The notes below the pieces were generated by a model. That model saw only the letters and a list, made by a program, of their open reading frames with translations. It was not told the origin of the DNA and did no database searches. From contig NC_134353.1 of NCBI RefSeq assembly GCF_048569485.1, positions 701,022,958 through 701,086,957 on the forward strand: 64,000 nt of DNA. Direction: 5' to 3'. The number at the start of each line of letters is the position of its first letter. Position 1 is the first letter of the stretch. A program made the position numbers and the translations under genes. Below, piece after piece: positions 10,501-21,720 of this stretch. Source of the stretch: Anomaloglossus baeobatrachus. Lineage: Eukaryota; Chordata; Amphibia; Anura; Aromobatidae.

Positions 10501-10780
10501 TCCATTTCCAAAAAAATTGGCTTGTTGTAACTCAGGAAGAAGTAAAAGGAGGAAGAATAGAAGGAATATTAGGTGCTTCATACATTAAAAAAGCCAAATT
10601 GTAAAAGTAACAGTGGTGGACACACCTTTTGATTGTTGCACCACCAATGTACTAGTTAGTAAAATCAGCAGCAGTAGCAACAGCATCCACAAAAGCCATG
10701 ACAAAGGTGTCACAGACTACCATAATGTAAGATCAATGCAGTACACTCAAAACTACACCATCGCCTAGTCTGGTGTAGAT

Positions 10781-11697
10781 TTAGGACTTGTTCATCTTGA
10801 TGAAAGTTAGGTGGTCTACACTTTCAGGGGACAGCCGGATGCGCTTATTCGTCAGGACATCAGCAGCAGCGATGAAGACATTCTGAGACAGCACTGGCTG
10901 CCGGGCATGAAAAAACCTCCAAGGTATGGCTGGCGAGCTCAGGCCACTCTTCCATTTTTGAAGACCAAAATACAAAAGGGTCCAAATACCCCCTGATGGA
11001 ATTGATATTGAGCTCTAGATACTCCTCTCCAGTCATTCACTATGTGTCAGATTTGTGCTCTGTTCTGCTGGTGCATGGGTTGGTCTAATAAATGTGTGCC
11101 ACAACTCACAGAAATTGCTTCTGTCACTTAAACGGCTGCTGTTAATGTTTCTGCGATGATGACTCGACGTTCCCGGGGTCAGAAGTCCTCACTCCTCACC
11201 TGGAGAAAGCTTGCTTCAATATTCCAGAATGCATGTGTCCCTTTCCAGGAGGACACATCTGGCAAAATTTACTCTTGTACCGTACAACAAACAGGGTGGC
11301 AACCCAATGGTCAGCACTATTTCTAATCAAAACAATATGGGCATCAAGTGCAGCAAGAAGATGCTCATGTGTCGGACATTCCCATGAGGTCCAAGTCTGT
11401 GATGTGTTTGTATCGTGGTAACACTCAAGCTTGCTTCCTCCGTCCCCTCGCACAAACCATGGACAACAGAGAGGGGATCAATATCTTCTCCATCTCCTGA
11501 TTGTTGCACTCCCATCACATATTCCTCATCGTCCTCCTCCATTTGTTCCTCAGCTCCTGCACCTTCACGAATAGTTTGTCTGGTACCATTAGCCCCCTTG
11601 ATTGCTGTACTCCACCCTCCCATGCCACTCGTCTGTGCAATGACAGTATGGACCTTAGAGATATTGACATCCCTCTCATCTGCCAGCATCAAGGCCT
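10781..11697 (-). pseudogene. hAT-family transposase relic
   Basis: On the minus strand the C-terminal stretch (10975-10781) reads VFIAAADVLTNKRIRLSPES followed by VDHLTFIKMNK. This is the hAT dimerisation signature (consensus F..A..... +R..L.P..v..L.FI...) just before the stop at 10781. Upstream, 11694-11196 carries an acidic stretch ([11 protein letters not shown]) and ALDAHIVLIRNSADHW in different frames. The relic abuts a Gypsy integrase fragment at about 11697. A complete hAT transposase is about 600-700 residues, so this is a broken, partly deleted copy. Confidence 0.65.
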
Positions 11698-12417
11698 TAA
11701 AGAAGCTTCCTGTTGGGCTACTGCTTCCTCTACCGGTGCCATCCACTCCTTGGCAGCATATTGCGATGGACTTTATCACAGACCTGCCTGAGTCCTGTGG
11801 TTGCACTGCCATCTGGGTGGTAATGGACAGGCTTTCAAAAATGTTCCATTTCACACCACTTACCGGGTTGACTTCAGTGCCAGTGCTCACTGAGCACTTC
11901 CTCCCGCACATCTTATTACTGCACAGTCTACTGCACACATCTTGTCCAACAAAGGTGTACAGTTTTCGTTTCGGTTCTGGAGGGTCATTTGCAAGCTACT
12001 AGATGTTACCTTGGGCTTCTCTTCGGCCTACCATCCACAGACCAACGACCAAGGGGAAAAAGTGAATCAGATCCTAATGAACTTTCTGCACCACTTCGTC
12101 AACGAGCACCATAATGACTGGGTCAAGTTCCTTAGGCAGAATTCTGGTATAACCATCACGTGAGTGAATCCTCCGTCTCCATTTCACATAGTGTATGGAC
12201 AGCAAACTCAGATCCCGTTCCCAGTGGTGCTCAGTTTTAGCAATCCTGCGGCTGATTCCCTTGTCAAGACATTCTCCAACATCTTGGCCAAGAGACCGCT
12301 ATTGATGAGCTAGATAATACGTTTTTCCCATTTCTTGGGGAATCCTATTCATGGTTGCTCCTCCATTCAAACCTTTAGCCTTTTGATTGGGGATCAACCT
12401 ACTAAGACACTGTGCTA
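11698..12417 (+). mobile_element. Ty3/Gypsy integrase fragment (fossil)
   Basis: The + strand encodes integrase-core sequence, including [20 protein letters not shown] and FSSAYHPQTNDQ. It is related to but clearly diverged from the integrase of the element at 15418-21079. No LTRs flank it. A broken, old fragment that ends where MITE M1 begins. Confidence 0.8.
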
Positions 12418-12420
12418 TAA

Positions 12421-12979
12421 AGGCCCCGTTACACGCAACGACGTATCTAACGATATATCGCCGGGGTCACGGATTCCATGACGCACATCCGGCGTCGTTA
12501 GCGACGTCGTTGTGTGTAAGAGCTCCGAGCGAGTGTTAACGATCAAAAATACTCACCTTATCGTTGATCGTTGACACGTCGTTCATTTTCACAAAATCGT
12601 TGCTGTTGCAGGACACTGGTTGTTCGTCGTTCCTGCGGCAGCACACATCGCTATGTGTGACACCGCAGGAAAGAGGAACATCACCGTACCTGCGGCCGCC
12701 CACAATGAGAAAGGAAGGAGGTGGGGGGGATGTTACGCCCGCTCATCTCCGCCCCTCCGCTTCTATTGGGCGGCAGCTTAGTAACGTCGCTGTGATGCCA
12801 AACGAACCGCCCCCTTAGAAAGGAGGCAGTTCGCCGGCCAGAATGACGTCGCTAGGCAGGTAAGTCCCGTGTGACGGCTCCTAACGATATTGTGCGCCAC
12901 GGGCAGCGATTTGCCCGTGACGCACAACCAACGGGGGCGGGTGCTTTCACCAGTGATATCGCTGCATGTAACACCCCTT
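12421..12979 (+). mobile_element. CpG-rich hairpin MITE M1, copy 2
   Basis: 559 bp, non-coding, ends AGGCCCCGTTACACGC and (reverse strand) AAGGGGTGTTACATGC. The subterminal arm ACACGCAACGACGTATCTAA (12430-12449) pairs with TTAGCGACGTCGTTGTGTGT (12498-12517). The core has CCTGCGGC...CCGCAGG and CCTCCGCTTCTATTGGGCGG. The left flank is TAA and the right flank TTA or TAG, so the target duplication is unclear. Confidence 0.75.
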
Positions 12980-12983
12980 TAGG

Positions 12984-13375
12984 GAATGTGAGGAGAGATT
13001 GCAATTTGTACTATACAGGAAGAAAAAATGTTTTCAAACACCAGAAGCAAAAGAGTAACAATGCAGTAACATGACAAGAATTTGCATAAAACATCTGCTG
13101 CTATAGTTGGTTTTCTGTTACACCTTCAAATGGATTGCTATACTTTGATATTGACTGTATAATGTCACATTGTGTGTATTTGCACTATGCTCTTTATTTC
13201 ATGCGATCAATTTACACACCCACTCCAGGGTACATGTCTTTCAATGTATATATTTATATGGTGAAATTTATCAATCATATTATTCTATCACCTTTATCAT
13301 AACACAATTCTATATATTTATACATTCAACCATGTCATGATTTTATCATCTAAAAAATATCATGCCAAGAAAAAT
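12984..13375. other. Unassigned AT-rich sequence
   Basis: A/T-rich, without recognisable coding sequence, terminal repeat or tandem structure. Confidence 0.5.
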
Positions 13376-13379
13376 CATT

Positions 13380-13609
13380 TCAGAACTTTTACCACCATTA
13401 ATGACACCCATAATCTGTGTAAATCCTTTGAGAAACAAACAAAAATAATTTTGATGGGGAGAATAAAAATAACAAAACTAAAATGGGGTTGCATAAGTTT
13501 GAACACCCTGTTATAATTGGGGATGTGGTTGTGTTCAGAATCAGCCAATCACAGTTAAACTTATGTTAAATGGTTAGTACACAGCTGCCACAATTTAACT
13601 CATTAATGC
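13380..13609 (+). mobile_element. Tc1-like 5' non-coding relic (tentative)
   Basis: The text GGGTTGCATAAGTTTGAACA, GGGATGTGGTTGTGTTCAGA and CCAATCACAGTTAAAC resembles the leader of a Tc1-like family. There is no transposase coding part. The call rests on remembered family resemblance only. Confidence 0.4.
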
Positions 13610-13783
13610 CGAATGACGGATATATCAATCATGAGCATTAATCACTTGGTGCTCTATGATGGATATATCTAGCTGTCATGCTGATCGCATGGTGCAGCTT
13701 CTGTACCAGTTTGATCAGCTGCAGGAGTCCAACTGTAACACACAGTCGGGTTCCAGCTGCAACTGTTGGGAGCTGTACTTTAA

Positions 13784-14366
13784 GGGGTACTTTGCACGTC
13801 GCGACATCGCTACTGTGATCTCGTCGGGCTCAAATCGTAAGTGACGCACATCCGGCGCCGGTAACGACGTCGCAACGTGTAAAGCCTAGAAGCACCAATA
13901 AACGATCGCAAAAGCGTCGAAAATCGGTGATCTGTGTAGTGTCGGTAATTTCCATTATTTCGCTGCAGCGACAGGTACAATGTTGTTCCTCGTTCCTGCG
14001 GCAGCACACATCGCTGTGTATGAAGCCGCAGGAGCAAGGAACATCTCCTTACCTGCGTCCCGCCTGCAATAAGGAAGGAAGAAGGTGGGCGGGATGTTTA
14101 CGTCCCGCTCATCTCTGCCCCTCCGCTTCTATTGGCCACCTGCCGTGTGAAGTCGCTGTGACGCCGCACTACCCACCCCCTTAAGAAGGAGGCGGGTTGC
14201 CGGCCAGAGCGACGTCGCAGGGCAGGTAAGTGCGTGTGAAGCTGCCGTAGCGATAATGTTCGCTACGGCAGCTATCGCAAGATATCGCATGTGCGACGGG
14301 GGCGGGGACTATCGCGTTCGGCATCGCTAGCCGATGCTAGCGATGTCGTAGCGTGCAAAGTACCCC
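13784..14366 (+). mobile_element. CpG-rich hairpin MITE M1, copy 3
   Basis: 583 bp bounded by GGGGTACTTTGCACGTCGCG and the inverse CGTGCAAAGTACCCC, flanked by TAA on both sides (13781-13783 and 14367-14369). The 3-bp TAA duplication is typical of PIF/Harbinger. Inner hairpins: TGTTCCTCGTTCCTGCGGC with GCCGCAGGAGCAAGGAACA (13981-14044), and GCATCGCTAGC/GCTAGCGATGTC next to the right end. Confidence 0.85.
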
Positions 14367-15417
14367 TAACCCCTCATGTGCCGCTATCAAGAGTGAGGCT
14401 CAAGAGAAGGTAGACAGCGGGAAAGCAATCCCTCTGTCAGCCCATCGACACCCCCGCAGTGCGATCACGGGTGCCAATTGATTGCCTTGGCAACCAGGGG
14501 CCTCCAAGTTGGTTTTACACCACATCCAATCAGATCTCACAGGGGCAAGGTGTGATAGGATTACTGTCAGTCAAGTAGTGTAGTGTAATATACAGCACTG
14601 CTTTGCTCTGCATCACTAATATGATCACTAAATAACATATTAAAGTCCCTTTAGAGGACTAATAAATATTGTAAAAATAAAATAAAAAATTAAATAAAGA
14701 AAAGTTAAATACCAGCCCCCTTTAAAAAAAAACAACAACTTTTAATATGGGGGGGGAAATGGTACCTAAAAAAGTCACATATTTGTTGTCAGCGCATCTG
14801 CAATTACACATACTATAACACTACATCAATATTTATTCTGCAGCGTGGATGCCACTATAAAAATTTAGAAAAAGAAAACATGCCAAAATTGCCATTTTTG
14901 TTTATTCCGACCCGCAAAAACTAAATTAAAAAGTGATAGAAAAGCTTTATGCATTGAAAATGATTCCAATCAGTACTACAGATTGGTAAGCAAAAAACAA
15001 ACCCTCATAGAGCTCTGTAAACTAAAAAAAAAATATAAAATTATGACTCTCAGGACTTCATGCAAATAGTTTTTTTTTTCGTTAAGTAATTTTCTTGTGC
15101 AAGAGTAGTAAAATGTAATATAAATATGTTAATTGTATAGAGTATTGACCCATACAATAACATTATATATTAGTTATCTCATATGCATGCAATAAAAAAA
15201 ATATAAAAAATATTACCAGAATTGATGGATTTCGCTCATCAGCCTCAGAAAAAAAATGAATTAAAAAAGCGATAAAAAATGTTCATGTTGTCCCACATAA
15301 AATAAGCCCCGATTCAGCTCCTCTGACAGAAAATTGTAAACCATATGGCTCTCCGAATATGTTAACTTAACAAACACAAAAAAGTGATTTTTTTTTTTCC
15401 CAGTGTATATATTGTAT

Positions 15418-16151
15418 TGTTAGGGCCAGGTGGACGGGCAGGCCCAGGAGGTGGATCCACTGGGCCGAACTCCCCAATGATGGCAAGGGGTCCGGTAGCC
15501 GGAGCACTATAGGTAGCAGGACAGTCCGTGCACAAGAGCACAATGGAGAAGTCCCTGGGACCACGGAGTCACTGATGGTAGTCCGGGTGACGGAGCTCAG
15601 GTTCGGAAGCCGGGATGATGTCAGGCGGGGTCCGGAACCGTTGGAGCGAGATGACGGGTCACCGCAGGGAACAGAGATGGTACGGACTGTCAGGATGGCA
15701 GATAGGCAGCGTTCGGGGTTCGGGATTCGGCAGGACCGGATGGCACGGCAGGATCGGCTCTAGAAGAGAGAGAGGTAAGTATCTCACAGGAACACAAGGA
15801 GACCTGACTCCTAGCTTGGGAAACACGAAGAACAGGCCCCGCCCACTTGGACATTAAACCCCTTTATACCCTGTACCTGTGTGCTTCATTTCCTGTCAGT
15901 GGACGCTGGCCCTTTAAGAAAGGGTCAGTGACCGCGCGCGCGCCCTAATGCGCATGCGCGCGGCCCGGGTGCCAGAAGCCAGAGCAGGAAGCTGTGAGGA
16001 GGAAGCAGCAGAGCCGGGCTGGGGCTGGGAAGCCGACGGGTGCCGGGAGCGGGGACCAGGAGGCCTGGGAAGCGCGGGCAATGGAGGCTGGAGAGCGGGG
16101 AGCGTGACAGGTGAGCCGGGGAGCGGAGCAGGGGACCCGGGGAGCGTGACA
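15418..16151 (-). repeat. 3' LTR of the Gypsy element
   Basis: 734 bp, 3' relative to the element's minus-strand sense, nearly identical to 20346-21079. It contains a CpG- and GC-rich part (15930-16150) and the AAACCCCTTTATACCC stretch near 15855. Confidence 0.95.
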
Positions 16152-19100
16152 GTACCCCCACCCCCCACGCCCCCTTCCCCGCAACCGGGACAGGAAGGCA
16201 CGGATCAGAGGAGTGCCCACATTCTCCCGGGGCTCCCAGGACCTATCCTCAGGACCATACCCTGCCCAGTCCACCAGGAAGAATTGTCGACCCCGTACGG
16301 TCTTCATGGCCACGATATCCCTTACCGCATAGATGTCGTCATCGGCAATAGGAGGAGGAGCCGAACTGGCAGCAGCGGAGAAGGGACCAAGGACAACCGG
16401 CTTGAGCAGAGAGACGTGGAAGGAGTTGGGTATCCTCATCGTGGCCGGGAGCTGCAGTTTGTAGGAGACCTCATTGATCTTGCTGAGGACTTTAAACGGC
16501 CCGATGTAGCGAGGTCCCAGCTTGTAGGATGGTAGCTTCAATCGGACGTACTTGGAAGCAAGCCAGACGAGATCTCCTGGAGAGAAACACGGAGGGTCCA
16601 GACGTCTCTTGTCTGCGTGTCTCTTCATCCGCAGGGAGGCACGTGCAAGGGACGCCTTAACTGAGTCCCAAATGGTTGTGAAGTCACGGGCTACAGCATC
16701 AGCAGCAGGGATATCCGAGGAAGAGGATACAGGCAATGGGACGGTAGGCTGAAGTCCGTAAATGACATGGAAGGGAGAGCTGGAGGAGGACTCACTGACG
16801 TGGTGATTATGGGAGAATTCAGCCCAAGGAAGATGCGTGGACCAATCGTCATGATGGGCGTTGACGTAGTGACGTAAGAAGGAGGTCAATATCTGATTGA
16901 CCCGTTCCACTTGGCCGTTCGACTGAGGATGGTAGGCTGAAGAAAAGTCCAGAGTCACTCCCAGATGTTTGCAGAGAGCCCTCCAGAAGCGGGAGGTAAA
17001 CTGAGTTCCTCTGTCGGACACAATGTGTGATGGAAAGCCATGCAAGCGGAAGATGTGATGTATATAGGCGTCCGCGAGTTCCTGGGCAGAGGGCAGTCCA
17101 GCCATAGGGACGAAATGAGCCATTTTGGAGAACCGATCCACCACGACCCATACGACTGTGTGTCCGGAGGACAATGGCAAGTCCGTAATAAAGTCCATCG
17201 CAATGTGTTGCCACGGAACTGAGGGTATAGGCAGAGGCAGAAGACGACCATATGGCAGGTGTTTGGGCGTCTTGTTCCTGGCACAAGAGGAGCAGGCTGA
17301 GACAAAAGAGGCGACGTCCGTGCGAAGGGATGGCCACCAGTAATGACGTACAATCGCACTCCAAGTTCTCTTCTGACCAGCATGACCGGCTGTTTTCGAG
17401 GCATGGCCCCAGTGTAACACTTTTTGCCTGTCAGTCTCAGAGACATAGGTCTTCCCGGGCGGTATCTGGGCCAGGGTGACAGGAGCCACCGGAATGATTT
17501 TACTAGGACAGATGATGGGTTGGGATGTCTCCTCCTCCTGCTCCTTGGGCATGAAAGACCTGGACAAGGCATCAGCGCATACATTCTTGTCCGCGGGTCG
17601 GAAATGGAGCTGGAAATCGAATCTGGCAAAGAACAAGGACCACCTGGCTTGCCGTGGGTTCAGTCGCTGAGCAGACCGCAGGTATTCCAGGTTCTTGTGG
17701 TCCGTGTAAATAATAACAGGGTACACTGCTCCTTCCAGAAGATAGCGCCATTCCTCCAGAGCCAGTTTGACTGCCAATAGCTCTCGGTCACCGATGGTGT
17801 AGTTGCGTTCAGGCGCTGAGAAGCTCTTGGAGAAGAAACCGCAAGTCACCATCTTCCCGGAGGAGGACTTCTGCATGAGCACTGCTCCGGCTCCCGAGGA
17901 GGAGGCATCCACCTCCAAGGTGAACTGGCGGTTTAACTCCGGACGGTGGAGTACAGGAGAGGAGGCAAATGCCCGCTTCAGAGAGCCAAACGCGGCGTCG
18001 GCCGCAGGTGACCAGTCCTTTGGATTAGCCCCCTTCTTGGTCAAGGCGGAGAGAGGAGCAGTCAGAGCAGAGAAGTGAGGGATGAACTGGCGGTAATAGT
18101 TGGCGAATCCCAGAAAGCGTTGGATTGCCTTCAGTCCAGAAGGAGGAGGCCAGTTGAGAATGGAAGAGACCTTCTTTGGATCCATCTGCAGTCCGGTATC
18201 GGTGATGAGGTAACCCAGGAAGGGGAGAGAAGACTGCTCAAAGACACACTTCTCGTACTTGGCGTACAGACGATTCTCTCTCAGTCTTTGTAGAACCAGT
18301 TGCACGTTCTCTCTGTGGGTCTGGAGGTCCGGAGAGAAGACAAGGATATCATCCAGATATACCACCACACAGACGTAGAGAAGGTCCCGGAAAACGTCGT
18401 TCACTAATTCTTGGAAGACTGCTGGTGCGTTACACAGGCCGAAGGGCATCACGCAGTATTCATAGTGCCCATCGCGAGTATTGAACGCGGTCTTCCATTC
18501 GTCCCCCGAGCGGATACGGACCAGGTTGTAGGCACCCCGAAGATCCAACTTGGTGAACACACGAGCTCCTCTAAGCCGATCAAACAATTCGGGGATGAGC
18601 GGCAGGGGGTAATTGTTTTTCACGGTGATTTGGTTCAATCCCCGGTAGTCTATGCCCTCTTTCTTCTTAACGAAGAAGAAGCCTGCTCCAGCAGGAGAGG
18701 AGGATCTCCGAATGAATCCCCTTGCCAGGCTCTCTGTGATGTAAGTAGACATGGCCCTTGTTTCGGCTGGAGACAGTGGATATATCCGTCCTCGAGGTGG
18801 TGTAGTTCCCGGGAGCAGGTCGATGGCACAATCGTAAGGACGATGTGGCGGAAGCACCTCTGACTCCTTTTTATCAAAGACGTCCGCGAAGGACCAATAG
18901 GCCGAGGGCAGTCCCGGTAGGGACTCTGGAACCGGAGGTCGCCGGATGGGTTGTATGGTCTTCAGACAGTTCTCATGGCAAGAAGAGCCCCATCGAGTGA
19001 TTTCACCAGTGCCCCAGCTGACTGATGGTTCGTGTGTCCGTAACCAGGGAAGTCCCAGCAGGATTTGATGTGACATGTGTGGGAGGACGTAGAGAGCGAT

Positions 19101-19385
19101 GTTCTCGGTGTGCAGAGCACCGATACGCAGTTCGACCGGCCTGGTGATCCAGGAGATGGTGTCAGAGAGGGGTCTCCCATCCACAGAGGCTATCACGAGG
19201 GGTTTGTCGAGTGGAGTAACAGGCACCTGGTACTTGTCCACCGTGGCCTGCTGGATGAAATTGCCTGCTGCCCCAGAATCGAGGTACGCCTCAGCCGTGA
19301 ACCGCGTCTCTCCCGTTGTCACTTGCACAGTCCATGTAACCGGGTCTGAGAGAGTCCCAGCACCTAGGGTTGCCTCTCCTACCAA
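15945..19385 (-). CDS. pol: Gypsy pol polyprotein (protease, RT, RNase H, integrase, chromodomain)
   Basis: About 1146 residues. In order: aspartic protease (LDSGAAGNFIQ), reverse transcriptase (LPLIPELFDRLRGARVFTKL, VVYLDDILVF), RNase H (LEVDASSSGAGAVLMQ, TDHKNLEYL), integrase zinc finger (HWGHASKTAGHAG...CSSCARNK), integrase core ([40 protein letters not shown]) and a C-terminal chromodomain (YAVRDIVAMKTVRGRQFFLV, DWAGYGPEDRSWEPRENV). The order RT-RNase H-integrase plus the chromodomain places it with chromoviruses of Ty3/Gypsy. The chromodomain is thought to steer integration toward marked chromatin. The frame runs on into the LTR. Confidence 0.93.
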   Translation of the reverse strand: MVGEATLGAGTLSDPVTWTVQVTTGETRFTAEAYLDSGAAGNFIQQATVDKYQVPVTPLDKPLVIASVDGRPLSDTISWITRPVELRIGALHTENIALYVLPHMSHQILLGLPWLRTHEPSVSWGTGEITRWGSSCHENCLKTIQPIRRPPVPESLPGLPSAYWSFADVFDKKESEVLPPHRPYDCAIDLLPGTTPPRGRIYPLSPAETRAMSTYITESLARGFIRRSSSPAGAGFFFVKKKEGIDYRGLNQITVKNNYPLPLIPELFDRLRGARVFTKLDLRGAYNLVRIRSGDEWKTAFNTRDGHYEYCVMPFGLCNAPAVFQELVNDVFRDLLYVCVVVYLDDILVFSPDLQTHRENVQLVLQRLRENRLYAKYEKCVFEQSSLPFLGYLITDTGLQMDPKKVSSILNWPPPSGLKAIQRFLGFANYYRQFIPHFSALTAPLSALTKKGANPKDWSPAADAAFGSLKRAFASSPVLHRPELNRQFTLEVDASSSGAGAVLMQKSSSGKMVTCGFFSKSFSAPERNYTIGDRELLAVKLALEEWRYLLEGAVYPVIIYTDHKNLEYLRSAQRLNPRQARWSLFFARFDFQLHFRPADKNVCADALSRSFMPKEQEEETSQPIICPSKIIPVAPVTLAQIPPGKTYVSETDRQKVLHWGHASKTAGHAGQKRTWSAIVRHYWWPSLRTDVASFVSACSSCARNKTPKHLPYGRLLPLPIPSVPWQHIAMDFITDLPLSSGHTVVWVVVDRFSKMAHFVPMAGLPSAQELADAYIHHIFRLHGFPSHIVSDRGTQFTSRFWRALCKHLGVTLDFSSAYHPQSNGQVERVNQILTSFLRHYVNAHHDDWSTHLPWAEFSHNHHVSESSSSSPFHVIYGLQPTVPLPVSSSSDIPAADAVARDFTTIWDSVKASLARASLRMKRHADKRRLDPPCFSPGDLVWLASKYVRLKLPSYKLGPRYIGPFKVLSKINEVSYKLQLPATMRIPNSFHVSLLKPVVLGPFSAAASSAPPPIADDDIYAVRDIVAMKTVRGRQFFLVDWAGYGPEDRSWEPRENVGTPLIRAFLSRLRGRGRGGWGYCHAPRVPCSAPRLTCHAPRSPASIARASQASWSPLPAPVGFPAPARLCCFLLTASCSGFWHPGRAHAH

Positions 19386-19387
19386 CC

Positions 19388-20332
19388 CTAGGCTTTGGAG
19401 TTTCCCGGCCTCTCTGGACAGGAGCGTAGCAGGTGTGTGCCCTCTCCGCAGTAGAAGCAGAGACCCTTGGCGAGCCGCTCTGCTCGACGTTGTTCAGACT
19501 GCCGCACACGGTCGATCTGCATGGGCTCATGGACGGAGACACCAGATGCCGTTGACTGGTGTACGGCGGGCTTCTGCGGAGGAGAGGAATGCCGTACCGG
19601 ACGTCTCTCACGGGACACCTCTTTGGATCGCTCCTGAAAGCGAATGTCCACTCGAGTCGCTAGGGTAATCAGGGCATCCAGGGTGGACGGTACGTCACGA
19701 CCAGCCAGCTCATCTTTGATTCGACCCGAGAGTCCTTCCCAGAAGGCGGCGGTTAGGGCCTCGTTGTTCCACCCGAGTTCCAAAGCCAAGGTGCGAAAAC
19801 GGATGGCGTATTGACCCACCGTCAGAGTTCCCTGACGTAACCGGAGAAGAGATGAGGCAGACGCGGAGGCGCGTCCGGGCTCGTCAAAGGTGCCACGAAA
19901 TGCCTGCAGGAACTCCTGGAGGTTCTTGGTCATAGGGTCCTCCTTCTCCCACAAGGGGTTCATCCACGCCAGTGCCTCGCCCTCTAGATGAGACATTATG
20001 AAGGCGACCTTGGCTTGGTCGGAGGCAAACAAATGCGGCAGCTGCGTGAAATGGAGGGAGCATTGGTTTATAAATCCCCTGCAGGTCTTGGGATCTCCGG
20101 CGTATCGGGGTGGTGAGGCCAAACGAAGCCTGGAAGCATCCGAGGAGGCTGCCACGGGAGCTGGGGCCGTGGATTGTCTAGTGGAGGCCCGAGACGCTGA
20201 AGATGTGACCGATGCTTGTAGCGTGTTCAAGCGGGCGTCCACGGAAGTCATAAAGTTCAGCATGCGGGTCTGGGTCTCACGCTGGCGTTGGAGTTCCTCA
20301 TGCAAGGCCGCTAGTGCTTCGGCGGGATCCAT
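19388..20332 (-). CDS. gag: Gypsy gag protein
   Basis: 314 residues from MDPAEALAALHEELQRQRET: an N-terminal coiled coil, a retrotransposon-gag core (AWMNPLWEKEDPMTKNLQEF, LRLRQGTLTVGQYAIRFRTL) and one zinc knuckle near the C-terminus (CFYCGEGTHLLRSC). It packages the element RNA. It begins just inside the 5' LTR (20346) and abuts pol in another frame, as is common in this group, where pol is made by frameshifting or read-through. Confidence 0.92.
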   Translation of the reverse strand: MDPAEALAALHEELQRQRETQTRMLNFMTSVDARLNTLQASVTSSASRASTRQSTAPAPVAASSDASRLRLASPPRYAGDPKTCRGFINQCSLHFTQLPHLFASDQAKVAFIMSHLEGEALAWMNPLWEKEDPMTKNLQEFLQAFRGTFDEPGRASASASSLLRLRQGTLTVGQYAIRFRTLALELGWNNEALTAAFWEGLSGRIKDELAGRDVPSTLDALITLATRVDIRFQERSKEVSRERRPVRHSSPPQKPAVHQSTASGVSVHEPMQIDRVRQSEQRRAERLAKGLCFYCGEGTHLLRSCPERPGNSKA

Positions 20333-20345
20333 GGCCTGTTCTTAC

Positions 20346-21079
20346 TGTTAGGGCCAGGTGGACGGGCAGGCCCAGGAGGTGGATCCACTGGGCCGAACTC
20401 CCCGATGATGGCAAGGGGTCCGGTAGCCGGAGCACTATAGGTAGCAGGACAGTCCGTGCACAAGAGCACAATGGAGAAGTCCCTGGGACCACGGAGTCAC
20501 TGATGGTAGTCTGGGTGACGGAGCTCAGGTTCGGAAGCTGGGATGATGTCAGGCGGGGTCCGGAACCGTTGGAGCGAGATGACGGGTCACCGCAGGGAAC
20601 AGAGATGGTACGGACTGTCAGGATGGCAGATAGGCAGCGTTCGGGGTTCGGGATTCGGCAGGACCGGATGGCACGGCAGGATCGGCTCTAGAAGAGAGGG
20701 AGGTAAGTATCTCACAGGAACACAAGGAGACCTGACTCCTAGCTTGGGAAACACGAAGAACAGGCCCCGCCCACTTGGACATTAAACCCCTTTATACCCT
20801 GTACCTGTGTGCTTCATTTCCTGTCAGTGGACGCTGGCCCTTTAAGAAAGGGTCAGTGACCGCGCGCGCGCCCTAATGCGCATGCGCGCGGCCCGGGTGC
20901 CAGAAGCCAGAGCAGGAAGCTGTGAGGAGGAAGCAGCAGAGCCGGGCTGGGGCTGGGAAGCCGACGGGCGCCGGGAGCGGGGACCAGGAGGCCTGGGAAG
21001 CGCGGGCAATGGAGGCTGGAGAGCGGGGAGCGTGGCAGGTGAGCCGGGGAGCGGAGCAGGGGACCCGGGGAGCGTGACA
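20346..21079 (-). repeat. 5' LTR of the Gypsy element
   Basis: 734 bp, TGTTAGG...GTGACA, the counterpart of 15418-16151. Target duplication TGTAT lies at 21080-21084. Confidence 0.95.
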
Positions 21080-21400
21080 TGTATAAAAGTAATCAAATGT
21101 ACATTTGGTATCACTATCTGTGCTGACCCAAAGAATAAAGTGACTGAATGCCTTATATGTGCAGCATGTGAATTGTGGAAAATATAAAACATCAATAAAA
21201 CAACAGCAGAACTGATGATTTTTATTTATATTTCTCCCCATAAAGAGCCAATAAAAGATAGGTAATAAGTTATATGTACCCCATAATGCTACCATTTACA
21301 ATTGCAGCTCATCCTGAAAAAAGCAAGCCCTCATACAGCTACGGCAACAAAGACATAAAACTACTATGGCTCCTGGAATGGCACAATAAAAAAGAAAACA

Positions 21401-21720
21401 TAAAAATTAAATAGTGACATGGTTATATAGGTTGAATAAAGACAAAGGTCCATCAAGGTCAACCTTTGTCCACAAATCAGCTTTGTCCTAAAGACCCAAA
21501 ATCATCCCATATTTATATCCTTTTTTTTTTACTTTGTTGCTATCAGAATAAAGTAGACATGTGGAAATATAAATTCAATCACACATTACAGTTACATTTA
21601 CATTACATTTCCAAAATGTAAATATACAGTATATAAAATATATTAAGGTTGAAATATGAAAAAAAATGTTTTCCACAAATTTTTCTTTATTTTTGTGCTT
21701 CTCATTAAAAAATACCAATC
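21401..21720. repeat. Short dispersed repeat fragment and AT-rich spacer
   Basis: GACATGGTTATATAGGTTGA, AGACAAAGGTCCATCAAGGT and CAACC form a motif I recognise as a common amphibian dispersed repeat, from memory and not verified. The rest to 21720 is AT-rich with no gene. Confidence 0.4.

Larger units (their letters stand above)
15418..21079 (-). mobile_element. Ty3/Gypsy chromodomain retrotransposon, looks whole
   Basis: Two 734-bp LTRs (15418-16151 and 20346-21079), both TGTTAGG...GTGACA, enclose gag and pol on the minus strand. Five-base direct repeats TGTAT flank the element (15413-15417 and 21080-21084). A purine-rich tract on the element's sense strand adjoins the LTR at 16152, as expected for the plus-strand primer. 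By eye the LTRs differ at about six of 734 positions (under 1 percent), which points to a recent insertion. No obvious breaks in the two long reading frames. Confidence 0.95.
13610..21400 (+). repeat. AT-rich dispersed repeat R3, split by MITE M1 and a Gypsy element
   Basis: The host repeat covers 13610-13783, 14367-15417 and 21080-21400. It opens TAACTCATTAATGCCGAATG and later has long A-rich stretches and ATTTGGTATCAC. It is cut by MITE M1 (TAA target) and by the Gypsy element (TGTAT target). No coding potential seen. R3 is older than both insertions. Confidence 0.55.

Noticed and set aside
15948-19668. Many + strand ORFs across the Gypsy element
   Set aside because: Antisense shadows of gag and pol in GC-rich sequence, with no recognisable domains.
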